Below, piece after piece: positions 26,301 through 39,800 of a DNA stretch of 64,000 nucleotides; position 1 is the first letter of the stretch, and every line of letters begins with the position of its first letter. The stretch is from contig NC_135027.1 of NCBI RefSeq assembly GCF_051020955.1, forward strand, positions 8,038,532-8,102,531. The letters are read 5' to 3'. Source of the stretch: Megalopta genalis. Lineage: Eukaryota; Arthropoda; Insecta; Hymenoptera; Halictidae. The notes beneath the pieces are model-generated. The model saw only the letters and a list, made by a program, of their open reading frames with translations. It made no database searches and had not been told where the DNA came from. The position numbers and the translations under genes are program-made.

Positions 26301-29116
26301 AACAATACGCCGTTGAACATTTGAACGGTGGAAATACAGTATTTATGAAACGTGTACTACAGAAATACGATATGAAGTGTAATTATTTTTGCGGACAGTC
26401 GAGCAATCATTTCTACTAATTACATGATTAGTGATGGTACGCGTATAGCGATAGTTTTGTGCATTTTCTCTTGCAGATGGGTATTAATAACGTTAATTTT
26501 ATAAGCTTCACAGTGCTAAAATAGCGTTGTATGCATTCTAAATCTGCGATATTAAATTGTTGCAAAAATAAGTCTTTTCACAATTTGTAGTAGAACGCGT
26601 ACTTGGATTAAGAAATTGATTCAATCATTTCCTACGAAAGAGAGTCTTCGTAATCTCAGCAATTTTAAAATACAAAATATATGGTGTTAAAATTATCATT
26701 TTTCTACACAGAGTCATCTCAAGGTCAATGAATTCATATATTCAAAATCGCGTTGGTATTAACTGCACTAAGATTATAAAATTATGGGACTGGTAATGAA
26801 TTCGTAGCAAAAATCGGTGAATAAAGTATAAAGAAATGAAATACAGAAATTACATAGAAATATTGCCGCATTATTATCAATCGCTTAGAACCAGTGCAGA
26901 AAGAAATGCATGTGACACAAGTATCGTTTCCTGGCATCGCGAGAATGTTTCCTTTGCCCGAGGACCCGGTACGAATCAATGTAACGATGTAAATCGCGTT
27001 CAATTAAATCCCGTGGCAGTTCGAGATCCAGGCGAGAAGAATCGGAATCGTTGGACGGCCGATGGCGGCGTAACCAGCGAGCGGCCGCCCCTTGAATTTT
27101 TATTACTTAATTTAAAAGCGCCGGCTGTTAAAAATTTCGCGAAGTCTCAGCAGCTCCCCAGTCCCGCGATTAAATGACACGACACGGCACGATTAAGTGA
27201 CTGCCATGCATATTCATGCGTCGCGACCGTTTATTAGCATACGTTCATAGTGTTCCAAGGGCGGCGAAGAACCAGCCGCCGAGGCTCGTTCAGCCAAGAA
27301 AGTGAAAGCCCGCTGCGAACGGGACGGAATAATGAGCCGGCCCCGTATTCGCTTACAGACGAGGCTGCGTGTTCGCGAGTTGTGTAACAAGTTTCGCGGG
27401 ACACGGTCATCTTCCGTCGCTTTTGCGCGCCCGTTGATTCGCAGCACGGCAAGTTTCGTCACGCGCAGATGCTTTTTCCGGCAGCGACACAAGTCAGAAC
27501 CCGACAACTGTGAAATTTCCAACCGATGAAAATTTCAGTTATCGCCGCGCGCCCCGCTCCGTTCCCCGCGGCTTCGATGCGCCGCTTCTGTCGAGCTTGA
27601 ATTTTTGGTTAACTCATTGTGACGGCCACTGCGACCGCTTCGGAAACTACACCGGCGAAGGGCCCGATGCCTCGCATCGTTAGTTAGCCGGGTCGATGAG
27701 AAGTTTCTAGCGATCAGCTGATTTTTCATTCGCGATCTTTCAGCCGAGCTTCTCGCGCTTAGGGTAAGTGTATCAATTACTGTTAAAGCAGTTAACGTTA
27801 AGCAGTTTAAAGTTAAATTACTATATCGCACTTCTTAAAAAATGTCTACTATGTTGATGTCTTTCTTTAAAATAAGCACAAATTTTATTATAATTGAAAT
27901 ATAATAAAGAAAGCAAAATATTTTAAAAAATGGACAATATTTTTGAGCGAGCTACTGTGTCCTTGGAAAGATGAAGTTCTTGATAAATGATCCTATAACG
28001 AAAATGTGTAAACGTGAAATATTACGTACTAAATTATTTAGCATAATTTATTGCGTATGTTTCAACGCTTACGATATTATTTAAAAAGGAGAAAATACAA
28101 ATCAAAAATACAAAGGGTAATCAACGCAAAATCTAACCCAGTTATAGTGCATAGTAATAGAAACGAGACGTTCTCTTTCAGTTATTGAATTACTTTAAGT
28201 AAAAGATATATCTAAGAAGTCGCGATCGTATTATTGTTTAATAAGAGTAAATGTTTCAATTGTCGCCGGGAAAGTCATCTCAGAAACGTTCACTCCCGTT
28301 AATTAATATTCGTTGAGCTTCGTATTGCTGATTTTATCGAGTATCTTGCTGGTATTTCCGAGTTTATACACATTTATTTTACATTGTGAATACTAAACTT
28401 GAACGGAAAACGTTAGCCACGGTAAACACAGAATTTATATTTCTGCCAGGAAGTCAGAAACAGAAAGGTACACTTGCTGGCCTGGCAACAAAACGAATTC
28501 AAGAAGCAAAGGGTTTATTAACAAGCCGAACGGCAAAGGGAAGCAATTACAGCAATTAACTGATCCGTGCAATTCTGATTGAGGATGTAACAACAACAGA
28601 TATTCCCTTTAATGTGAACCGGATGGAAAACTGCGCGCTTGAAACTCAGGTCACGTGGAAAACGGGGTGATTGTTGGCGAGCCGAAAGAATCGGAATGTA
28701 ATGCTCGGAAAGATTATCGATATCCTTTATCAGCACGCTGCGAAATCGTGAAATAAAGACGCGGTATCCATCGGATATAAATTCGATAGGTGAATCGCGC
28801 GATCAGGTTGCTGCATGAAACGGCGGATTCTGTTTATTCCGCAAGGTTTCCTCCTATCAGTTTCGTTATTCTTTCCTTTCGCGTTTAATCACTCGAACAG
28901 TCCGATTACAATGATTGCATGAATCGTGTTATCAAACATCTGGAAACGGAATGTGCCTTTTTTAATTGTCTCGTCTTTGTTCATTTTTATCCTTTAAATA
29001 GAAAAAGAATATGTATGGTAAAAGTTTGCTTTAAATAATCATGAAAGTAATGCTTTTTAAACCTATCGAACCTGACAAAATTAGTAGCGAATTAATTGTA
29101 ATACAACGATACCACA
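23385..29116. other. Noncoding stretch, no gene recognised
   Basis: CpG-rich patches at 24880-25600 and 27000-27750 hold overlapping Arg/Ser-rich frames on both strands. No splice-bounded exon with a family motif was seen. Confidence 0.5.
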
Positions 29117-29309
29117 TACTACGGATTTTATGCATTTAATTGACAATTGAGTGGATCAAATGCAAAGTAGAAAAAACATTTGGAACATTTGAAAATATTA
29201 TTGCATTGCTGTCAACTAATTAAAGTTACTAAGAAAGGAAATAAATGTCTGTGTAGTTTCTGCATTCTGCAACTGAGACAATTGTTATATTGTAGAAAGA
29301 TCCGCAGTT
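29117..29309. mobile_element. CTGCGGAT-family MITE, copy B (about 193 bp)
   Basis: The left tip TACTACGGATTTTATGCA and the right tip GATCCGCAGTT, followed by TA, form an imperfect inverted pair of the same type as copies A and C. Its size is close to that of copy C. The interior is AT-rich and lacks a useful frame. It is more decayed than C. Confidence 0.55.
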
Positions 29310-30798
29310 TACAATAATACCGTTTAAATGTTTTTGTTGTATTGCTTTTGATCCACTCATTTTCGTCGTAAATGCACGAAATCCGCTGATTAATGATCAA
29401 ATATAGCGAAATCAGTTATCAAATAGATATTGACGTAATTAGACGTAAATAATAGTCCAAAATAAAATAAAATAAATCCAAAATAATTTATTACAATTAT
29501 ACTGTGTAATAGTAATATGTAATAATATAATAATATGTATAATATGTATAATAATATGTAATAATAATTCTTTGTAATTTTGTATTCATGTATTTATGTT
29601 AATGTTATCAAATTAACGTCGTAATGTTAATGTTATTAAAATTATAACGTTATTCCGTACAAATGCGTGTCTTAAATAAATGAACGATCGCCATTCCGGA
29701 GAAGGGCGTTGTCTGTTCGCAAATCGGCGTGGTCAAAGAGATAGTTAATCGCGGTACTTGCCTTGAAATTCGACATTTCATATGCGCGAGCCAAATATTT
29801 CGCGAATCGCGCGAACTGCAAGTGGAGCAAGCTCGGAATCCCGAAAAGTTCCGCGAAACCACGACCGGTTTCGAAGTATTTCCATTAAGCGAACTTGCTG
29901 GTGATTTTCGGCGTGGAACTGCGCGCGATTAAATAACATTCTAGGGGAAACAATTTTGTTCGATTGGCCCGACTTTCGGCGGCGCGCCTCGCGCATTTCG
30001 GAAGACGAAATTCGCCGGCGTACCGACAGGTGAAAAGGCACTTGGAAATCATAACCGTTGACCAATTCGGGCGGAGGGACGAGAAAACTCCGCGCACCAG
30101 CAAAAATTTCTGTTCTACCTACATTTTCAGCTTTCCCATTCTCCGTCCGCGCAAGACTATCGAAAACTGCGGCGATAAAGCGAACACGGAACGTGATGTC
30201 GGACGTTGAAAACCGACAAGAATTTTTCTCTGAACTTGCATGTTTTCGTCGGGGGAGGGAATGGCGAAAAAGAGAGATTTTTTTTTGTGAAAACAAATGT
30301 CGGGATAAAAATTCTGAAAAAATGAGAATGGAAGAGATCGTTGTCGAACGGCAGACAGAAAAGTTTTTAATTGTTGGTGTTGTACGTGTGTATCAGTTTT
30401 GCCGTTGCCACCATGCGGACGATTTTTGTTAGCTGGCTTTTGGATATTGTTCAGCAAGTTCCGGTGGAGATTAAATTTATGGGAGATATTTAAAAGTGCA
30501 GAGATTGGCATCTTAATCCACGACGGACTATTTTACAATGCTTATAATAATTCTGAGCTTCATTCAGTAATTCTTATTAGCCTTTTCGTCGTTATTTATT
30601 TTATACTAGTAATTTAACTAGTAATAATACTAGTAATTTATTTTATTTAATTACCGAGAATTGAGTAATCAAGTGAATGATCCAAATACTCTGGGTCGAA
30701 ATTGACACAGCCATCACCTTATAAGGGTTAATTACAAATTAGTTGAATGCAAATGTTCGATATAATTATTAGCGTAACTAACTCGTTATTTATTAATA

Positions 30799-30986
30799 GT
30801 CTGCGGACCTTTATGCAAAATAAAAATGTTTTAAATAAATTTTATTAAATGCAAGTTAAATAGTGATGTATTTCTCTTGTTAATGATTCTAATAAATTGA
30901 GAAGAATGTAGAAGGATTTTAAAATTTTTAAAATATCTATATGATTTTTTGGACATTTTTCTCACATATGTTTAAAATCCGCAGTC
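30799..30986. mobile_element. CTGCGGAT-family MITE, copy C (188 bp)
   Basis: TA lies on each side (30797-30798, 30987-30988). The left tip is GTCTGCGGACCTTTATGCA and the right tip is AAAATCCGCAGTC, an inverted pair. It is nonautonomous and AT-rich. A further left-end-like piece (GCGGATTCTTATGCAAAATAA) lies near 53438 without a matching right end. Confidence 0.7.
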
Positions 30987-32767
30987 TATTCATTGGTATC
31001 GTTATTGTTACGCAATGAGATTATACGTGGCACAAATTTCAATTGTACTAAACTTTAATTGGTCAAATTAGATAGGTGGAAACTGTGCTTGTTATAACAG
31101 CAGGGTGCACACTAAAAAAGTTACGAGACGCAGGAAATGAAATGATAGCAAAAACGTTAGTCAAATAAGTCAACAAATTTGAAGACTAATTATGAAAAAT
31201 GACTTCAGTATTACAGAATATTGATAACATTTGTAAACGTTAACAAGATTCCTCCTTAAGTGGCATTGTGTTAAAGCATATTCTTTTCACACTAATACTA
31301 TTATGAAGAATACAAATTAATTTCATTAATAAACAAAATAAAAGTATTCATTTCACGTATACCATAAAATGTATCCATCGAATGGCGATCGAAAGACGAA
31401 TCACAAATATCGAATGGAAGCATAAAATTCCTTCTTCCGTCTGGGTTATTCGAAACTCTGAAATCAGAATTTCTTATTATCCCAACATGTTTCACAACTA
31501 AGACAATCTACATGCAACACTATTTATTATTCAAATCACCGAAGACTAAATCCAGCACAGTGGCAGACTAATTACTCTATTAACCAAACACTCCATGTTT
31601 CCATGATGAACTCGGGCAATCGTGGTTCTGCAGTGATTACACCGGGGAACTACAAATGCAGAAAGTTAAATTCTGCAGGAACAGTAGAAAAAAAATAGGA
31701 AACAGAGCGTGTGACAATTAGAGAAAGTAAAATTACACAGTACAATAAAATGAGAAACGCGATGTTCGTGAAACAAGGTATCCGACGCTGAAATTTGTCG
31801 GCGTCTCCAACAACGATTGTACAACAATTTAATTTATCGATCGCAGTAAACAATCGGCGACAGGTGAGGCGTTAGGGCAAAGCTGGCCCTCGAACGCGAT
31901 TACAGTTAAACGAGAACGAAATCTCGTTGTCGCGAAATCGCGCGACCGTAATACGCGGGTATTATACGGTACATGAAATTCAGGAGGCAACGTTAGGAAG
32001 GGGTCGAGGACCGACAGATCTCATCTGAATATTTTACAGGCCGCCGCGATGCCGGAGGTGTCGGGCATGCCGAAGTGTCGATGCATAAAATTTCGCGTCA
32101 CATCCTGCGACGTTTTCGAAGAAAATAAGAGCGAGCGTGAAAGCGGGATAGATACAGACGGAGAAAGAACGTGACGTTCTCTAGGAAAACCGAATGCACG
32201 GCAACGAGGTACGAAACGAGGCTTAAACGAGCAACCAAGAAAACAGAAGATCTTGAGGGCGAAGAGACGAGTCGCGGGATGCGAGAGACCCGCCGAACAA
32301 ACGGCGGCAAACAAATTATAAATTCGTTCCCTTAAATCACATTCAAATTTGCCAGCATTCTCCAACTTTAAGTTCGGTAGCTTCTTGGAACAGTTTTTAG
32401 TTCGGAGCTGCTCGCGCCAACGCTCTTGGGTCTCGAGGCACTCGTGTGACAACGATTCCGCGTCCAAAACGCTGCGATTTATTTCGAAAATTTCCAACTA
32501 CAATGCAGAATTAAAGTGAAGACTCGAGAATAAATTTTCTAGTTGACAGCGAGATGCGGCAGCTATACGTATCGTGTACTTTATCGTTTCGGAACAGTAT
32601 AGTGTTGCAGAAAATGTATGTTCGCCATGTTTCAGCTCAAGGAGAACATCCAGATCGCTACTTTCGTCTTAACGTTGCTTCAACGTTGATGTTATGTGAC
32701 TTATTTCAAATATGTTGCGTACTTTTTCCCAATCTGAAAAATGTTTAAACTTCCGTCTCGTTTTTAA

Positions 32768-32950
32768 CACTAAATCTACCACAAGCAGTAATACTAACTG
32801 GCATGTACTGCTTCACAAAAGTGAGAAGACCGAATTTATTTAGAATTTGTAAAGTTTTTATTATGAAAACTTGCTCCAATAATATAACTTATTCAAGCGT
32901 TTTCCACGAAAGAGTCTCGGAACTTTGGAGAATTGCAAAATAAGAAAGTG
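32768..32950. mobile_element. Possible TTAA-flanked MITE
   Basis: TTAA lies on both sides (32764-32767, 32951-32954), and both ends begin CACT read inward, which is short. The left end (ACACTAAATCTACCACAAGC) resembles the sequence at about 50377-50440 (ACACTAGATTTACGGAGCAC), suggesting a dispersed family. It has no coding content. Confidence 0.4.
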
Positions 32951-32974
32951 TTAAAGATGTTCAAATATTTTTAG

Positions 32975-33040
32975 ACGTTCCTGCGAAATCGATTAAACGT
33001 TCCTGTGAAAACGATTAAACGTTCTTGTAAAACTGATTAA
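32975..33040 (+). repeat. 22-bp tandem repeat, 3 copies
   Basis: Three consecutive units of ACGTTCYTGYRAAAYYGATT plus AA are present, with degenerate remnants of the same motif to about 33100. Confidence 0.75.
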
Positions 33041-33833
33041 GCATTCTTTGAAGTTCTTTTAAAAAGAATTAAATATTCTTAGATATTCGTTTAAAGAATG
33101 ATTTAACATTTACAGACATTCTATTTTAACTGGAATTTAAACGAATGTTTTTCTGTTAATTTCATTTATTTAATGTCACACCTGCTTAATAGCAATTAGC
33201 GATAACTTGTGGGATAACATTTGTAAATGAAATTGTTTTTCTGAAAACTGTAGAAATGTTGGTAATGGCGTTTTAAATAAATCACTGCTACAGAAACTAA
33301 AACATTTCATTGGAGTGTGACAAATCATGCAAATGTTAAAATTCCCAAAGGAGACGCCATTGTCTAGTCATGCGTCTACGTTCCTCCAGAAAATTGTGTG
33401 AATAATATATAATATTGTCGATGTATATCTCTTCAACTAAAACAATTGTTAGACTAAATCTCGTCCGAGGTTTTAAATATTTCTTAGGAAAATATTGTTG
33501 CAAGAGAAACCCAACGTTACAATATTTCAACGAGGAACGAAAAAGTATAGTTATGCAATATTTCTGAACAGAACGCCACCGCTTTATCACGATTTCTCCA
33601 GAAAGATTCGATTTACTATCGCCTCTAAAAATTTTCCACAGAATTCGGATTTACCGAAACCGGCGCAAAATCGTATCCGCACGAAATCAGGCCGGAGATT
33701 CGAGCAGCTTAATTAGGAAGAGAAAGAGACCGAACAAAAAGACACTTCGGAACGTGACAATAGCTGACTGAACAAATTTCGTGAACGAAAGAAGTTCGGA
33801 GACCGATTTCCTCGGTCCGAGATGAAGCGGGCC

Positions 33834-33874
<41 letters not shown>
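33834..33874 (+). repeat. (GA)n microsatellite
   Basis: GA units with a single GATA interruption. Confidence 0.95.
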
Positions 33875-33878
<4 letters not shown>

Positions 33879-34571
33879 AGAATTCCCGAAGAAATGGCGC
33901 GGAGAAAGGACGGTCAGGAAAGAAAGGGAACGAAAAACAGAAGCCGCGTCTCGAAAGGGTCGTACACGGTTCAAGAGTTGAGCAAGTTGCCGGCGGAATC
34001 AAGTTTCAGGGCCGTCACACGGACGTGTTCGACCGCGGCTCCCGAACGAGAACGGAAGGATCGCGAGCGGCAACGTGTCGCATTTTCGCATAATCTTCGC
34101 ATTCGTTTTAACGATGCGGCCGCGGCATCATGCGAGCGACCGGCAGGAAACCTCGACGTCCCGTCGTCGTCGCCGGCTTCTCGGTGTCACGGTCCTTCCG
34201 TATCGCGTCTCTTGCTCCCGAGAAGCATTCCGGAGACGCCGCCACGCGATCCTCGACGCTCACGTGAAACACGGGCGTTAAACTGTCACGATCCTTTCGA
34301 AATTAGTCGCATCGTTCGGCGCCGATAGAAACTCCGCTGCAGGGGAACCAAGACTCGCTCGGTAATGGCTACTTCGCTGCGACGAAATAAATTTAACGAG
34401 CCGAGATCCTAACTCGAATCGTAACTCGGTACCTCCGAGGAACCTTATTCTAAGCCGTAGCAGCTAGCTGTCCCTATTGTTCCCGCTTTGTGCGCTAAAG
34501 GCCGAAAATACGGGCGATTTTTGAACGGAAATTCGAAGGTAATTGTCGGTGTAAATAGTCGTGGAAGTTAA

Positions 34572-34799
34572 CACCTTAAGCGCCGAATATCAGCTCGAAA
34601 AAATCACACGATATCAAAGCCATTTAATTAATGAAACCGACAATAGAAAGCGAAAATTTGCCATAGGAAATATTAGTTCAGCTATTCTACATATCCTAGT
34701 AACATTCATTTTGTTCAATATATCACAATAAAAATAAATTTGAAAAACCTAGTTAAAAATTAGTGTCACCTACTCGTAACTCGCGCGGCACTGAACGTA
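34572..34799. mobile_element. piggyBac-type MITE (228 bp), better-preserved copy
   Basis: It is flanked by TTAA (34568-34571 and 34800-34803). The left tip is CACCTTAAGCGCCG; the right tip read inward is TACGTTCAGTGCCG, an imperfect inverted pair. It is noncoding. The body aligns by eye over most of its length with 6782-7014, sharing blocks such as TCCTAGTAACATTCA and TCACAATAAAAAT. Confidence 0.72.
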
Positions 34800-36374
34800 T
34801 TAAACGAAGGTCGCCGATGTAATGATAGATTCGTCTCATTTTTGTGATACAATAACGTGTATTACGCAATGTTTCTGTCTTTTGTTATTAGTGGATGATT
34901 CGTTACAAATGCATTCGCTTAATACACTCACTTAATATTTTTGTATTTAAAAGATTATCATGAATGCAATTAGAAATTAATTATTTGCGAAGACGACTTA
35001 ATATTTACTTGATCCTCTAACATATTCTTTTGACCTCAAGGATCGTTTGTTTAAAAACCCTGTAATAATGATTTGTTTCGCAAAATCATCTATTAATTTT
35101 TAAAACATATAAATATATAGCACAAGTTGATGTATTACATTATTACATATTATCGCATTAGTACACATTATCTATTATTGCTAAATTGTAGTAAGACCAT
35201 ACAATCTCCACAGAAAAATCTGCTTCCCAATGAAATAGAGTAAGTCAGAAAACCACCAAAATATTTGTCTATTTTCCTAGAACCATACAAATTTAACATA
35301 TATCACGGAATTTAATAAATACTATTCTTCGCTAAACATTTAATAAATTATTAGCAGATTTAGCATTTAGCCTCACCAACAAACACACGTTTAAAACAAG
35401 AATAAAACTCCTTCTCCTCATACGCAACAATCAAGACGAAAATCATAAGAGAAGACCGAAATGAAATGTGCAAAAGTAGGCAGCGAAACGCAACAGAAAA
35501 GAGATTGAATAATTAACGAGAACGTTGGTGCTCCAGGCACGCGTGTCGCAAATTTAAAGGATATTTCAATGAACGGAGATAAAAAAAGAACGTCGTATCA
35601 TGCGCGCATGTGTGCGCAATCAGAGATGTACGTAAAGAGTGAATTTCCGGGGATGTTGCGGCTGCACTGCGAAATCGTAAAAGATTCATGGCGTGGCGGT
35701 TCCTTTCCGGACAAGCCGGTCAATGCGGTATCTCGTTTACAGGAGGTTCGCGAATGGCCTTTTTGCCGTCTTAAACGCTTTGTTCGCCTTAACGAGAATA
35801 GGAAAAGGGACATTTAAATGGTCCCCGCGAGAAACGCCCCTCGCGCGAACGAACGTTTCAACTTCCGCGAAACTCGTCGTTCCGATTCCTCCCCCCTACC
35901 ACGTCCCAAACAATGCTCCTGGCTCTTTCGAAAGTTTCAGGGAGCCGAGGTTAGCACATTCTGCGATCCACGTAATCGCGGGGAACCGCGCACTCGGAGC
36001 AGCCGAAAACGCGGATCATCTCCGATTTCCTTGCGTAGCGGCCCGGCGAATATGTGTCCGATGAGGGATAAGGTTTCAGTTAATAACTTTATCTAAAACT
36101 CGATCTGAAACGCCCCTGGTCCGTTGTTCCGGGTGTTTCCAGGAGCGTAACTTTCGAAAAATAACTGGGAACTTCTGCTCGGTTCCGAAAACCACTGGGA
36201 AAGTTTGTTTGTTAATCTAATAGGTCGGAGGTGCGAATCCGTTCTCTGGACATTGCACGGAACAGGATTTTATTTATAGAATTTATACGATTCGAATTTT
36301 TTTTTCAGTTTCAGTGCCGAAACACTTGATTGATTTCATTCATTTTCATTCTTTTCGAAATGATTGTTTTCCGT

Positions 36375-36893
36375 ATGAATTCTTATTCGAATGAATTTGT
36401 ATGCGAACGAATTCTTATTCTAATGAATTTTTATTCGAACGAATTCTTATTCGAATGAATTTTTATACCAACGGATCCTTATTCGAATGAATTTTTATTC
36501 GAACGAATTCTTATTCGAATGAATTTTTATTCGAACGAATTCTTATTCGAATGAATTTTTATTCGAACGAATTCTTATTCGAATGAATTTTTATTCGAAT
36601 GAATTTTTATTCGAACGAATTCTTATTCGAATGAATTTTTATTCGAACGAATTCTTATTCGAATGCATTTTTATTCGAACGAATTCTTATTCGAATGAAT
36701 TTTTATTCGAACGAATTCTTATTCGAATGAATTTTTATTCGAATGAATTTTTATTCGAACGAATTCTTATTCGAATGAATTTTTATTCGAACGAATTCTT
36801 ATTCGAATGCATTTTTATTCGAACGAATTCTTATTCGAATGAATTTTTATTCGAACGAATTCTGATTCGAATGAATTTTATTATTCGAATAAA
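36375..36893 (+). repeat. 16-bp two-variant satellite with a 144-bp higher-order unit
   Basis: The monomers are A = GAATGAATTTTTATTC and B = GAACGAATTCTTATTC, with a rarer A' (GAATGCATTTTTATTC). Nine-monomer units AAB-ABA'-BAB occur twice in a row (36581-36724 and 36725-36868). Monomers at the left edge are more diverged (36375-36500), as expected of array margins. The array holds a 115-codon + strand frame that is explained by the repeat. Confidence 0.93.
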
Positions 36894-39800
36894 ATCTTGT
36901 ATTTTTTATGGTACATTGCGTATCATGTAAGTTTTGCCGACTTGTGAATTAATGACTGACCATATTCTATTGAATCGTAAATCGCCATTTGCAGTCCATT
37001 GTTATTTACGTTCAACTCTTTGATTTGATTTCTACGAAATTCTTTATTCCTCATAATAACAAACGTCAAATAATACTATGATAATTTTTGTATGGTATTA
37101 TCAGATAAATTATATAAGTTGAAGAAGTGTGGAGTTGCATGATAATCGCTTTTTCCTACTTTCTGTGGTTGTAGCTATGGAAAGCTCACTTTAAAAGTTG
37201 GACAACAGTTTTAAAAAACGTGATAAAATTTTTATCGTATTTTTACGCTCTGATGATGAAAACTTTTCTGAATGTGATACGACTTTTATTATGTCGGGCA
37301 AGCTACGAGACACTCCCTAATTTCAACAAATGGTAAACTATATGGCTTCCAGGTCATTGCACGCAATATCGATCACTTTTGACGTGGAAATTCAGGGATT
37401 TTGTTGAAAATGAAATACGATGCGCCGCATGAGAAATTAGGGGAAGTTTGAGTTATCGTTTTTCTAGTATGGAATTTGTTTATCGAATATAGGCCATCGA
37501 AATTTGCAGGTTTTGCCTATTCAGAGAATTCAAGCTGTACGTATTAATTTCATCTAAATTCTGTCAACTATTGAATTAATATTTTCCAATTGGAAAATTA
37601 ACGTTTTTCAATTGTTTGTGACAGATCGAATTATGTTCGCGTTTCCGTCTATTGCAGAAATAAAAATTGGCTCAAAGAGTTTATATGAAACGAATAAAAA
37701 ATTCTTTACAGTTCACAATTTATTATTAATTTATTATTTCTCTCTACGTCGTAAAGTTGACAATTCATATAAATCACGAGTATCTAATCTTACTTTATTA
37801 AGCTAACGAAGAAGTCCTTACAAAGAAGCTCCGAACGTATAATGTATAGAGTGGTTAAGTCCGTGAATGTAATATACAAAGGCTAAGCTGCGCTATACCT
37901 TCATCCTATTACTTCAGGAAAAGACAGTTTTAAGAGACGCAAACTTGTCGTTCTTAATCCATTATGAAGAGCTTAATAATGCACGTAAGTTTAATAAGCG
38001 CTTATCGATATTAATTTTTAATTCTCGAAGGATCAAGGAAGAGGATCAATGTCTAAATAACTAATTTTCAATTGATTGTACTATAAAAATGTCTTTTATA
38101 CTAAATGCGCCAAAAAGAGCGATTTTAATGCTACGTGCAAGTATCTAAATTCAGTAACTTATATTTCCTAATGAATTAAAAACCGTGAGTAATGCTATAG
38201 TTAATAATTTGCAAAGAATTGAGCAAAAAAAGTGCTCATAAGTAAACAGCGAATTTTATGCATTCGCGATAAAAATCAATGAGTGAAATACAAAACCGTA
38301 GAGTTAAAAGGATTTAAAACTGTTATTACCTTGTTTTCGACTTACTACAATTATTCAAACAGACTATTGTATTATTGATCTATATCCTTGTATTATTACA
38401 ATTTTATAATGACCCGAGTTCTGTTCATAATGAAACGTTACAGCTTACAATAACAACTTACAAATAATTAAACTTTAAGCTTACACAATCCCGAAAACGT
38501 TGAATGACTCCGTTTTACAAAAGCATCCAATTAGCATGTTCCTTTTGTTTAACAAAGCTACTGTAATTTCAACTGACACGTTCAAAATGGTGGCAAAAGA
38601 AAAAGCGCAGTTAATTTTAATGCTGTTTGTGCCCGGACGTTACCGCATTAAAATCGTTGAAAGAGAAAATGAAGTTCCGTTCAGTTGGGGCCCTTTGTAA
38701 AGTTACACCAAATTTCTGAAATTTCGCGACAAAGAACCCGCGATCCGATTACGTAGAATGAACTTCCAGCAATTGTATTTGATTCGAGCACTCGCGGCCG
38801 GGCCGTGAAATATTTTCGCAACGATTAATTACAAATACAGCGGAACGGTTCAAACGGAGGGAATTGATACATAATTTACGTGGCGCGCGGAACGATTCCG
38901 CATTTATCTTTAAAGTTCCTCAGAAAAGAATCCGCGGCTAGCTGACGGAAATTGCATTGCCGGAAGCGCTACGAAACTGGTTCATAACCAGCCAGGGTAG
39001 AAGGAGAAATCACCTCTGCTGAAACCGAACTGGGCCCCGGCGAATATCTGAAAATTAAATTTACCCCGTTGCTCTTTCGACTGGAAATCTTTCCTGCGAT
39101 ACGTATAACGTCCCGATACCGTCCACCGGCAGTTCCAGATATATATTCAACGTTCCGCGACTTTGTGAGAAAGTCCACAATAAAATTATGAAAAAGTCAA
39201 AGACACCCCGATATATATTTTTAATGAAAGTTAGTTCCTCGCGGTGAGATAGTCGAGGCTTTTCGGAGCGGATCCGCATTCGGAAGCGTTCGATCAAAAA
39301 TTCACACCTCTGAACAAATAAAGAATTCTATCCCGTTGTGTTGGAGGTATTGTAATTCTTACCAATTACCAATAGCTTTTGCTGTGTTCAATTTAAGTTT
39401 CTGCTGAACATTTTCGTTTTTCTGTGTAAGGATACCTACCTAATACATTACATAACGAATTCCAGTGTAAATTTAATTCTACATAATCTGAATTCCATGT
39501 GAATCTAAAACATTATTATAATTCAACTACATTCTATTTTATCCAGATTTGATAACCTATTTAGAACAATTGAGAAATACTATAATTAGTACTAGTACTA
39601 ATACTATAATTAATACTAGTTAATAGTAACAGTTGAGCTGCGAAATTTATACATTTGTAATAAATACGAGTGGGTGAAATGTAAAACAACAACAAAATTA
39701 ATAGAACTTAGATGCGTCGATATATTCTTTATAATTTTATATCTCTATGAAATTACCGAAGAAAGAAATCTCTATTCGATTTCTGTTTCCTGCGATTTGT

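Larger units (their letters stand above)
30987..36374. other. Noncoding stretch apart from listed repeats
   Basis: CpG-rich patches at 31860-32500, 33600-34420 and 35540-36110 alternate with AT-rich DNA. No recognisable protein motif or RNA gene was seen. Confidence 0.5.

Noticed and set aside
29778..30296. 172-codon - strand frame
   Set aside because: Arg/Ser/Phe-rich with no recognisable motif, and long frames overlap it on both strands.
36215..36250. Possible tRNA T-arm (GGTGCGAATCC)
   Set aside because: No matching acceptor stem, D-arm or anticodon arm could be folded around it.
36583..36930. 115-codon repeat protein
   Set aside because: Entirely a product of the 16-bp satellite; no start or promoter context. 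Kept only as a repeat observation.
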